This document shows positions 8,676-15,339 of a stretch of DNA of 21,398 nt, piece after piece. The notes beneath the pieces were generated by a model. The model saw only the letters and a list, made by a program, of their open reading frames with translations. It was not told the origin of the DNA and did not search any database. Made by a program: the position numbers and the translations under genes. The DNA lies in assembly GCA_005778045.1 (NCBI GenBank), contig SXKQ01000137.1:1-21398 (forward strand), read 5' to 3'. This stretch comes from Planctomycetia bacterium. Its GTDB lineage: Bacteria; Planctomycetota; UBA1135; GCA-002686595. The number at the start of each line of letters is the position of its first letter. The first letter of the stretch is position 1.

Positions 8676-9706
8676 CGGACGATCTCTACCAAGGTCGAGA
8701 GGCGCTTGCCGTCGAGGTTCGCGAGGGCCTGCGCATCGGCCGCGATGCGTGCGAATTCGTCGAGAGAAATGGCCTGATGGCCATCGCAGTGCGCCTCGCT
8801 AGGTGCGGTGTGCACGTCGACCATGATGCCGTCGGCGCCCGCCGCGAGGCCCGCGCGCGCGAGGGCGCGCACAATGTCCGCGCGACCGGCTGCGTGGGAC
8901 GGGTCGACGATCACCGGCAGGTGCGTCATGCGCTTGAGCGCCGCCACCGCGCCGACGTCGAGCACGTTGCGCGTCGAGGGATCGAAGCCGCGGATGCCGC
9001 GCTCGCACAGGATCACGTGCGGGTTGCCGCCGGCGAGCACGTACTCTGCCGCGAGGCAGAACTCGCGCAGAGTGGCCGAGAAACCGCGCTTCAGCAGCAC
9101 CGGCTTGCGCAGGCGGCCGACCTCCGCGAGGAGCGCCGAGTTCGCCATGTTGCGCGAGCCGATCTGGATCAGGTCGGCGACCTCGGCCACGGCTTGAACG
9201 TCGCGGGTGTCGAGTACCTCGGTGACGATCGCGAGGCCCGTCTCTAGCTTGACGCGGGCGAGCATCTCGAGCCCGCGCTCCCGCGCGCCTTGGAACGAGT
9301 AGGGCGAGGTGCGCGGCTTGTAGGCGCCGCCGCGCAGCACGGTCGCGCCGCGGGCGCGCACGCCGCGCGCGATCTCCAGCAGGCGCGCCCCGTTCTCGAC
9401 CGCGCAGGGGCCGGCGATCACGGTGGTGTGCCCGGCCCCGAATCGACCGTCCCCGACCCTCACGAGGGTGTCAGACTGCCCGGGGCCACGCTGGAACAGC
9501 TCGCGGGCGTCCCCGGCGTCGAGAATGGCGTCGACCCCCACCAAGTCCTCGAACCGGGAACGGTGGTCGGGCCCCCCGCGGCCGGTGAGATCGAGCAGGT
9601 CTCGCCGGGGCTCGAGGATTCGGACGTCGTAGCCCAGCTCGCGGGCCAGCGCCAGCACGGCAGCGAGTTCGGGCTCGGGCAGGTTCTTGCGGAGGCGGAC
9701 GAGCAT
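8672..9706 (-). CDS. aroF: 3-deoxy-7-phosphoheptulonate synthase (DAHP synthase, type I-beta)
   Basis: First step of the shikimate pathway: condenses phosphoenolpyruvate with erythrose 4-phosphate. The roughly 85 N-terminal residues form the ferredoxin-like regulatory domain seen in the Thermotoga enzyme; the TIM-barrel domain follows. Numbering from the ATG at 9706, the expected metal and substrate residues are Cys101 (AGPCAVE), Lys130 (GGAYKPR), His271 (DPSHAAG) and Asp308. The remaining metal ligand, Glu in most relatives (VEVH), is Asp297 here (VDVH), a conservative change. I prefer 9706 over the ATG at 9736 for two reasons: residue numbering then matches Thermotoga DAHPS within one position, and the promoter -10 box would leave almost no leader before 9736. 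Neither start has a strong Shine-Dalgarno. Confidence 0.94.
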   Translation of the reverse strand: MLVRLRKNLPEPELAAVLALARELGYDVRILEPRRDLLDLTGRGGPDHRSRFEDLVGVDAILDAGDARELFQRGPGQSDTLVRVGDGRFGAGHTTVIAGPCAVENGARLLEIARGVRARGATVLRGGAYKPRTSPYSFQGARERGLEMLARVKLETGLAIVTEVLDTRDVQAVAEVADLIQIGSRNMANSALLAEVGRLRKPVLLKRGFSATLREFCLAAEYVLAGGNPHVILCERGIRGFDPSTRNVLDVGAVAALKRMTHLPVIVDPSHAAGRADIVRALARAGLAAGADGIMVDVHTAPSEAHCDGHQAISLDEFARIAADAQALANLDGKRLSTLVEIVR

Positions 9707-9750
9707 GGGCTGGGCAGAGCGGGCTTTCCCGATCATCCAAAGGGGCCAAC

Positions 9751-9779
9751 AGTATAGATACGTCTTTTCTCGCTCACAA
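9751..9779 (-). promoter_or_regulatory. Sigma70-type promoter of the aroF-ftsK block
   Basis: On the minus strand TTGTGA (9774-9779) and TATACT (9751-9756) are separated by exactly 17 nt, matching consensus at 4/6 and 5/6 positions. It is the most AT-rich spot in a very GC-rich region and faces aroF. Transcription would start near 9744, about 38 nt before the ATG at 9706. With gaps so small downstream, it could drive the whole leftward block. Confidence 0.75.
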
Positions 9780-10007
9780 TCTGCCCCGCAACAGCCCGCC
9801 GGGGCCGAAAATCGTCACCCCAGGCGCACGGGCGCGCCGTGAGCGGGCCAAGCCCGCCGGCGGCCCTCTCGGCGCTCGCCCAAGCCGTCTCCGGCGGCGC
9901 CCAATAAACCTGAAATCGCTGGTATCGTCCGCGGGCCTTCGCGCTAGTGTCTCCTGTGGTCTGTCGTGAAAGTTTCGCTCGCGCCATCTCCGGATAAGGG
10001 ATACCGC
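9780..10007. other. Non-coding divergent intergenic region
   Basis: The stretch between the leftward aroF block and the rightward secreted-protein gene shows no convincing gene. A minus-strand open frame of 84 codons spans 9733-9987 but has no domain and covers the promoter, so I regard it as chance. It holds a short perfect hairpin at 9843-9857 (GCGGGC-CAA-GCCCGC) and a possible rightward -10 box TAGTGT at 9945-9950 without a recognisable -35. A Shine-Dalgarno AAGGGA at 9996-10001 lies 6 nt before the ATG at 10008. Confidence 0.5.
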
Positions 10008-10202
10008 ATGGACTTCCAACGCTTCCGTCGTCTGGCCCTCGCCATGACGTTCGTGGCCTCAGTCGGGGTCCCGGCCAGCGCCCTGCCGGGGTGATGAACG
10101 GGCCGCGGTGGGGCGAGTTCGCCCCCGTCCTTTCAGCCTCCGGCCGGTCCCCCGCCTCCCAGTGGCGCCGGTCCCGCCTCGGGTGGAGCCAGCCTGCCTG
10201 AG
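10008..10202 (+). other. Signal peptide and linker segment interrupted by two in-frame TGA codons
   Basis: ATG at 10008, preceded by AAGGGA at 6 nt spacing, opens a 28-codon frame: an Arg-rich head, a hydrophobic core (LALAMTFVASVGV) and an ASA cleavage site. Then TGA TGA occurs at 10092-10097. After the stops the same frame continues without interruption as a Pro/Gly/Ser/Ala-rich linker (10098-10199) straight into the coding sequence at 10203. This looks like the true N-terminus of that gene, broken in the given sequence. One G fewer in the G-run at 10088-10091 and one more in the run near 10111 would restore an open frame that avoids both stops. Confidence 0.7.
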
Positions 10203-10952
10203 GTGCTGCGCGGTCCGACCGCGAAGAGCGTCCTCAAGCTGACTTGGGACTACCCGACCTACAGGGCGCCCGAGGTGCAGGACGACGGCCGCTCCAAGGC
10301 CGCGAGCGCGCGGCGAGCCCTGAGCCGCGAGGAGGCTCTCGCCTACATCGCCGGGAAGGACCCGCGCCCGCTGCTCGTGCTGCGCGAGTGCAAGACGTGC
10401 AACGGCACGGACGACGCGCTGCTCAGCCGCGGCAAGGTCGACAACGAGCGCACCTTCCTGCTCTCGCGCTGGTTCCACTGCGTCAAGCTGCCCGTCGACG
10501 TGCTGGAGAAGGATCACCCCTTCCACAACCTGTTCGACGACAAGGACCCCGAGCATATGTACCTCGGCACCGTCGATGGCAGCCTGCGCAAGGCGCTCGA
10601 GAGCGAGCGCTCGCGGGTCGAGCTGTGGGACGCGATGACCGAGGTGCTGCGCGGTTCCTACCAGCGGGAGCCCGATTCGACGGTCAAGAAGATGCAGAAG
10701 CTGATCGACGAGTTCGATCGCGCCGACGAGCAGCTGCTCGCGGCCGAGAAGCGCATCGACGCGCTGCTCGAAAGCGAGGGACCCGACTCGAAGAAGCTCA
10801 AGAAGGCGAAGGACGAGCTCGATAGCGCCCGCAAGCAGCGCGATGAGGTCTTCCGCTCGCTCGATCAGGCCACCGCCGAGCTCAAGCTGCGCAAGCCGCA
10901 GCCCAAGGTCGAGGCGGGCAAGGCCGAGCCGGCGACACCGGCGGGCAAGTGA
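10203..10952 (+). CDS. Thioredoxin-like CxxC protein with C-terminal coiled coil (N-terminus interrupted)
   Basis: The longest uninterrupted frame starts at GTG 10203 (249 residues), but this start has no Shine-Dalgarno. The coding frame clearly extends upstream through a Pro-rich linker to a signal peptide at 10008, across two stop codons. Residues about 45-130 look thioredoxin-like: a hydrophobic strand (PLLVL) ending in CKTC (63-66), then a helix, another strand (HCVKLPVDVL) and an MYLGTVDGS strand-turn. The usual cis-Pro is not evident. Residues about 155-235 are a Lys/Glu/Asp-rich coiled coil, and the C-terminus is a Pro/Ala tail. If the full gene is expressed the product would be exported. 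I do not recognise a characterised family; a redox or disulfide role is inference from CxxC only. The gene may be a pseudogene. Confidence 0.7.
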   Translation: MLRGPTAKSVLKLTWDYPTYRAPEVQDDGRSKAASARRALSREEALAYIAGKDPRPLLVLRECKTCNGTDDALLSRGKVDNERTFLLSRWFHCVKLPVDVLEKDHPFHNLFDDKDPEHMYLGTVDGSLRKALESERSRVELWDAMTEVLRGSYQREPDSTVKKMQKLIDEFDRADEQLLAAEKRIDALLESEGPDSKKLKKAKDELDSARKQRDEVFRSLDQATAELKLRKPQPKVEAGKAEPATPAGK

Positions 10953-10972
10953 CCCGGACGCGCGGCACGCGC

Positions 10973-10978
10973 TAGTCT
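10973..10978 (+). promoter_or_regulatory. -10-like box TAGTCT, likely leaderless promoter
   Basis: TAGTCT lies 8 nt before the ATG at 10987, so transcription would begin at or near the start codon. No Shine-Dalgarno is present. A partial -35 (GTGACC, 10949-10954) overlaps the previous stop codon with an 18-nt spacer. Confidence 0.45.
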
Positions 10979-10986
10979 GGTCAATT

Positions 10987-12225
10987 ATGAAGGATCGCAC
11001 GCAGGGCGGCCGACGCACGTCGTGGGCCGCCTTGCTCACGTTCCTCGCGCTCGTGCTGGCATCGACGCCGGCGCGTGCGCAGGACACCTCGCTCGAGGAG
11101 TTCGAAGAGGTCGATCCCTACACCAAGGGCGATCCGGCCGCGCTCGAACGGCTCGGCATCGTGCGCACGGGCTCGATGCCGTGGACCGAGACGCACACCA
11201 GCGACGGCGTGCGCGAGACGCTCGGCGGCGTGCCGGTGATCTTCCTCGAGACCGCGCACTTCCGCATCGCGTCGACGCTTGAGAGCTACAAGCCCAAGGG
11301 CGACGCGATCGAGAAGGAGCTGCTCGAAGCGGAGTTCGCGGCGCTGAAGAAGCGCCTGCGTGGCTTCAAGGCGCCGACGAAGCTCGACCCGTGGCTGCGC
11401 GCGCACCTGTACGCGCAGCGCTGCGAGCGGCTCTACGCCGACTTCACGCGCGCCTTCGGGCTCAAGGAGGAGGACTTCCTCTCCCTCGAAGCGAAGGCCA
11501 AGGAGGGGCGGTCCATGGGACAGGGCCCGTACCTCGGGCAAAAAAACAAGTACACCGTGCTCGTGACCGAGAGCACGAGCGCCATGTCGCGCTACCTGAA
11601 GTCGCACTTTCAGGTCGAGCTCGAGTACAGCTACCGGGCCCAGTGGCCCGACGGCTACTTCCTCGGCATCAACTTCGAGGCCTTTCGCCAGAACGGCCGC
11701 GAGTTCGACGTGTGCCTGCACACGGCGCTCATCGGCGCACTCGCGCAGAACCTGCTCGACGGCTACCGCGACTCGCGTCAGGCACCGCCCAACTGGCTGC
11801 GCTACGGGCTCGCGCACTGGTTCGCGCGCAAGATCGATACGCGCTGGAACCAGTGGAACGCCGGCGGCACCGGCGACCTCGAGGCTGAAAAGCTGCACAT
11901 CTGGGAGCCGCGCGTGTACGGGCTCGTCAAGAACGAGGCCTGCACGAGCTGGGCGAAGATGATGGGCTGGAAGGGCTACGAGGACATCCAGCCGCGCGAG
12001 CACATGATCGCGTGGGCCGCGGTCGACTGGATGCTCACGGCACGGGCAGACACGGCCCGGACGCTCTTGTTCGAGCTAGCCGAGCCGGTGAACGACTACG
12101 GGCCGGAGCGTCCGGCCAAGCTGCTCGCGCAGCAGGAGCGCGCGTTCCAAAAAATCTGGAACCAGACGCCCGCCGAGCTCGACAAGGCCTTCGGAGCGTG
12201 GGTGCTGAAGACCTATCGCAAGTGA
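10987..12225 (+). CDS. Exported peptidase_MA-like protein with degenerate zinc site
   Basis: The 412-residue product has a signal peptide (Arg-rich head, hydrophobic core about 13-27, cleavage at ARA-Q near 31). The sequence FLETAHFRI near 86-94 is the strand that opens gluzincin-like peptidase_MA/DUF1570 proteins. The later stretch PPNWLRYGLAHWFA (267-280) matches the family's pattern of P-W-L-x-E-G-L-A-E-x-F. In active members a HExxH helix precedes that stretch and the EGLAE glutamate is the third zinc ligand. Here the helix reads HTALI (245-249) and the later motif RYGLAH, so only one ligand remains. I infer a non-catalytic, secreted or periplasmic protein of unknown role. An open frame extends upstream to 10843, but that part overlaps the previous gene and ATG 10987 gives a proper signal peptide. 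Confidence 0.85.
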   Translation: MKDRTQGGRRTSWAALLTFLALVLASTPARAQDTSLEEFEEVDPYTKGDPAALERLGIVRTGSMPWTETHTSDGVRETLGGVPVIFLETAHFRIASTLESYKPKGDAIEKELLEAEFAALKKRLRGFKAPTKLDPWLRAHLYAQRCERLYADFTRAFGLKEEDFLSLEAKAKEGRSMGQGPYLGQKNKYTVLVTESTSAMSRYLKSHFQVELEYSYRAQWPDGYFLGINFEAFRQNGREFDVCLHTALIGALAQNLLDGYRDSRQAPPNWLRYGLAHWFARKIDTRWNQWNAGGTGDLEAEKLHIWEPRVYGLVKNEACTSWAKMMGWKGYEDIQPREHMIAWAAVDWMLTARADTARTLLFELAEPVNDYGPERPAKLLAQQERAFQKIWNQTPAELDKAFGAWVLKTYRK

Positions 12226-12271
12226 GCGCAGGCAGCGCGACCCGCGAGGAGCGCGCGAGCGCGGGGACTGC

Positions 12272-12277
12272 TAGATT
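12272..12277 (+). promoter_or_regulatory. -10-like box TAGATT, likely leaderless promoter
   Basis: TAGATT lies 9 nt before the GTG at 12287. No Shine-Dalgarno precedes the start and no clear -35 is visible. Placement is the same as before 10987 and 13372. Confidence 0.45.
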
Positions 12278-12286
12278 GCACCGCGC

Positions 12287-13276
12287 GTGAGACGACTGAC
12301 GATCTTCCTGTCGCTCGCGGTACTCGCCGCGTCGCTGTGCGGCTTCCTCGCCGCGCGCGTGGCGCGGGCGCGCCAGACCCTGCCGTCGTTCACACCCTCG
12401 CGGCCGCCGGATCTGCCCGAGCTGGTCGCCCCGCTCGGCGACGTGCGCCTCGCGGGTCGCGTGCTCGACCCCGATGGCAAGGGGCTCGCCGCCGTGTCCG
12501 TGTACCTGCGCTGCGCTTCCGTCCCCCACTGGACCGAGACCGATGCCGAGGGCCGTGTCGCGCTCGAAGGTCTCGTCGAGGGCGAGCTCGACGTGATCCT
12601 GCTCGCGTGGGGTCGCGCGCCGGCGCGCGTGAAGGCGCGCCCGGGCGAAGTCGAGTTCGTGCTGCCGCCGATCGCGCCGCCGCCGCAACCACTGCCGGCC
12701 CTCGAGGTCGCGCCGCTGGTGGGCCGCCTCGCCCATCCGCTGCGCGGCAACTGGCAAAGCGTGGCTGGCTACGAGCTCGTGTTCGCGCCGCTGGATCCGC
12801 CCATGCGCGTGGGCACCACAGTCGAGCGTCGCCTACCGGCCGATGCGCGCGGTCTGATCGCGCTCGAGGATCTCGCGCTCGGCTCCTATGCGCTGCGGGT
12901 GGTGCCGACCTGGGCCGCGGGGAGCGACTGGCCCGACCTCGCCCATCCCTCCTACGCGCGTCTACAGCACGAAAAGGACAGCGGCGGGCTCGTCGTCGTG
13001 CTCGCGGTCGGCGCGCTGGACGTGCGGGTCAGCGGCACCTCCGGTCTGCCGCTCGAGGGCGCACTTGGGCTGCTCACTCCCAGGGACGAGCCCGCGCGCG
13101 TCTGGCCGCCGCAGGCGAGCGACGCCGAGGGGCGACTGCGCTTCCTCGACCTGCCGCCCGGCGCCTATGCGCTCGTCGTGCGCGCCGGCGAGGCAGAGTC
13201 GCGCTCCGAGTTCGAAATCGAGTCCGGCCGTGTCAGCGCGATCGAGGTCGGACCGCTGGCGATCCGCAAGCGCTGA
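12287..13276 (+). CDS. Membrane-anchored protein with carboxypeptidase-regulatory-like beta-sandwich domains
   Basis: GTG start and 329 residues. Residues about 4-22 form one hydrophobic segment that could be a signal peptide or an N-terminal anchor. Residues about 48-125 form a beta-sandwich with the pattern G-x-V-x-D-x-x-G-x-x-L-x-x-V-x-V followed by TDAEGRVALEGL, typical of CarboxypepD_reg/CnaB-like domains. Residues about 240-325 repeat the pattern (EGALGLLTP, SDAEGRLRFLDLPPGAYALVV). The middle (about 140-235) may be a third, more diverged copy, with RGLIALEDLALGSYALRVV. Such domains act as structural or carbohydrate-contacting modules outside the cytoplasm; no catalytic domain is visible. 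It follows the peptidase-like gene by 61 nt with its own -10-like box. Confidence 0.85.
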   Translation: MRRLTIFLSLAVLAASLCGFLAARVARARQTLPSFTPSRPPDLPELVAPLGDVRLAGRVLDPDGKGLAAVSVYLRCASVPHWTETDAEGRVALEGLVEGELDVILLAWGRAPARVKARPGEVEFVLPPIAPPPQPLPALEVAPLVGRLAHPLRGNWQSVAGYELVFAPLDPPMRVGTTVERRLPADARGLIALEDLALGSYALRVVPTWAAGSDWPDLAHPSYARLQHEKDSGGLVVVLAVGALDVRVSGTSGLPLEGALGLLTPRDEPARVWPPQASDAEGRLRFLDLPPGAYALVVRAGEAESRSEFEIESGRVSAIEVGPLAIRKR

Positions 13277-13327
13277 GGGCCGAGCCGCCGGACATGGAGC
13301 GGTTCGCGCGCGCGCGTCTGGGCCTTT

Positions 13328-13351
13328 GGCACCGCAGGGACTCGCGGTGCC
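13328..13351 (+). terminator. Perfect 8-bp hairpin upstream of the desulfurase gene
   Basis: GGCACCGC and GCGGTGCC form a perfect 8-bp stem around an 8-nt loop, 51 nt after the previous stop codon and directly before the TAGGCT box. There is no T-tract. It could end transcription of the upstream gene or be an operator; sequence alone does not decide. Confidence 0.4.
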
Positions 13352-13357
13352 GGCTGG

Positions 13358-13363
13358 TAGGCT
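13358..13363 (+). promoter_or_regulatory. -10-like box TAGGCT, likely leaderless promoter of the desulfurase-thiI-GT operon
   Basis: TAGGCT ends 8 nt before the ATG at 13372. No Shine-Dalgarno is present. A hairpin (13328-13351) occupies the place of a -35 element. Confidence 0.45.
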
Positions 13364-13371
13364 AGTCCTCG

Positions 13372-14521
13372 ATGCAGCCCGTGTACCTCAACTACGCCGC
13401 AACGTCGCCGCTTCGAAGCGCGGCGAGCGCGGCGCTGCTACCGTTTCTCGAGCGAGACTGCGGCCACCGGAGCGCGCGCCATCCGCTCGGCATGCCCACC
13501 GCTGAGGCCATCGGGAGGGCGCGGGACGAGGTCGTGCAGGCGCTTTTCGTCGAGCCGCGACAAGTCACGTTCACCAGCGGCGGCACGGAAGCCGCCAACC
13601 TCGCCGTGCTCGGGCTGGCGCGCGCAGCGCGAACGCGCGGACGGCACGTGCTCGTCGGTGCGACCGAGCGCAGCTGCCTCCGCGCCTGCGCCGCGGAGCG
13701 CGCGCGCGAAGACTTCGATTTCGAGCGCGTTTTGCTGGACGCCACGTGCGAGGTCGATCGCGCGGGCATCGCCGCGCGCGTGCGCGCCGACACGGCGCTC
13801 GTCACGCACATGCCCTTGAACAACGAGACCGGCATGGTGACGCCGACCGCCCGCATGGTGAAGCTCGCGCCCTCGCGTGCCCCGGCCGGGCGCATCGCGG
13901 TCGATGCCGTGCAGGCCTTCGACAAGCTCGACAGCGCGCTCGCCGAACTCGACGTCGACGCGCTGTTCCTGAGCGCACACAAGCTCGGCGGCCCCAAGAA
14001 TGCGTGCGCACTGTTGCTCGCACCGGGCGTGAGCTGCACGCCGGTGCTCCACGGCGGCAGCCAAGAACATGGCCTGCGACTGGGCACGGAAAACGTCGCG
14101 GCAATCGTCGGGTTCGGTGTCGCCGCGCGTCTCGCCGAGGGACAGCGGATGCCGTTGCTCCCGCGCCTGTGCGAGCTGCGCGCAGGCTTCCTCGAACGGC
14201 TCGCGGACCTCTCCGGACTGCGCATGATCGAGAGCGCGATCGCGCAACAACCGGGCGTCCCCGCGCTCGCGATTCCGGGGGCGCCCGCCGAAATCCGCAT
14301 GCACCACTTCCCGCAGCGCGGCGTGTTCGTCTCCGCCGGTGCTGCGTGCCAGTCGCACGCGCGAGCTCAGTCTGGGCCTGCGAGCCATCGGGCTCGACGA
14401 CGACTCGATCCGGCGCATGCTGCAGCTGTCCCGCGGGCCAACCATGACGATCGAGGACGTCGAGCGAGCGGCGCAGGCGTTGCTCGACGTCTCGTGCGAG
14501 CTCAAGCGCGCCGTGTCGTGA
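13372..14521 (+). CDS. Cysteine desulfurase (NifS/NifZ-like), frameshifted near 14358
   Basis: PLP enzyme that takes sulfur from cysteine. Recognisable motifs: YLNYAATSPL near the start, TSGGTEAANLA (68-78), NNETG (150-154), PLP lysine Lys204 in SAHKLGGPKN, HGGSQEHGLRLGTEN, and the sulfur-carrying Cys326 in SAGAACQS. After Cys326 the frame is lost. The family's C-terminal stretch (SLGLRAIGLDDDSIRRML, then TIEDVERAAQALLD) continues in the +1-shifted frame and stops at 14519-14521. Restoring one CG unit in the CG repeat at about 14354-14360 would rejoin them. Read literally, the first frame runs on through about 60 unrelated codons into thiI, giving a 655-residue open frame to 15339. The conserved EH histidine that stacks on PLP is Arg100 (TERS). 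Its position before thiI parallels B. subtilis NifZ-ThiI. Confidence 0.85.
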
Positions 14522-15339
14522 AGCTCCAGAGCATTTCGCAGGCTCTCGAAGCCGTGCTCGTGCACTGCGGCGAGCTCACGCTCAAGTGCAGGAACCGGCT
14601 CGACTTCGAGAATGCGCGCGCGCGCAATGTGCGCCGCGAGCCGGGCCTTGGCAGTCTGCCGGTCGGGACGCTCGGCCGCGCCCTGTGCCTCGTGTCGAGC
14701 AGGATCGACTCGCCGGTCGCGGCTTGGATGGTGATGAAGCGCGGCTGCGAGCTGGTCGTCGTCGCGTTCCGCTCGCCGCCGTGCACCGGGCAGAGCGTGG
14801 TGAGCAAGGCGATGGACCTCGTGCATGTGCTCGGGCGCTGGCAGCGCAGCGCTCGCCTGTACGTCGTGCCGTTCGCGCCTGTGCAGGACGCGCTGCGCGA
14901 CGCGGGCGCCGAGGCATGCCGCTCCGTGCTCTACCGCCGCATGATGCCCCGCATCGCCACGCACATCGCCGTGCTGGAGCGCGCGAGCACCCTCGTCACG
15001 GGCGAGTCGGTCGGCCAAGTCGCGAGCCAGAAGCTCGAGAATCTCGCCTGCCTCGAGCACGTCGCCGGCCTGCACGTGCTGCGACCGCTGGTGACCTTCG
15101 ACATGCAGGGGACGATCGCGCTCGCCGAGCGCATCGACACCTACGCGCTGTCGAGCGTGCAGGAGGCCGACTGCTGCCTGCTGTTCCTGCCGCGCCATCC
15201 GGTGCTGCGCGGGAGCATCGCCACCTGCGGGGAGATCGAGGCGCGCGTCGACATCGAAGCGCTCGTCGCCGCCGCACTGGCCGTGACGGAGCCCAACAAC
15301 TTCGGCCCCACCGCGCGCACGCGCAAGGTGAGCACGTGA
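14518..15339 (+). CDS. thiI: ThiI-like tRNA 4-thiouridine synthase, THUMP-less and PP-loop-altered
   Basis: ThiI adenylates U8 of tRNA and inserts sulfur supplied by a cysteine desulfurase. GTG at 14518 overlaps the desulfurase stop codon (GTGA). The 273 residues begin with a ferredoxin-like remnant (CGELTLKCRNRLDFE, 17-31). They then jump near residue 40 to the linker GLGSLPVG that normally precedes the catalytic domain. About 130 residues, including the THUMP domain, are absent. The PP-loop SGG-I-DS is SSRIDS (60-65), with both glycines lost. The rest is well kept: AAWMVMKRGCELV, LYRRMMPRIA, TGESVGQVASQKLENLA, VLRPLVTFD and the CC pair (219-220) at the site of the persulfide cysteine. No rhodanese domain is present, as in the Bacillus type. 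Probably inactive in classical thiolation, or changed in function. Confidence 0.85.
   Translation: MKLQSISQALEAVLVHCGELTLKCRNRLDFENARARNVRREPGLGSLPVGTLGRALCLVSSRIDSPVAAWMVMKRGCELVVVAFRSPPCTGQSVVSKAMDLVHVLGRWQRSARLYVVPFAPVQDALRDAGAEACRSVLYRRMMPRIATHIAVLERASTLVTGESVGQVASQKLENLACLEHVAGLHVLRPLVTFDMQGTIALAERIDTYALSSVQEADCCLLFLPRHPVLRGSIATCGEIEARVDIEALVAAALAVTEPNNFGPTARTRKVST

Noticed and set aside
9733..9987. 84-codon minus-strand open frame upstream of aroF
   Set aside because: It spans the aroF promoter, has no domain and ends inside the aroF start region.
10092..10097. TGA TGA as selenocysteine codons
   Set aside because: They sit just after the signal peptide in a low-complexity linker, not at a redox site, and I see no convincing SECIS-like hairpin directly after them.
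13438..15198. Minus-strand open frame of 586 codons opposite the desulfurase and thiI genes
   Set aside because: Same antisense bias, no recognisable motifs, no start signals.
14586..15335. Upstream extension of the glycosyltransferase frame
   Set aside because: It overlaps thiI in another frame and translates to Arg/Ala-rich nonsense; GTG 15336 with its GTGA overlap is the sensible start.
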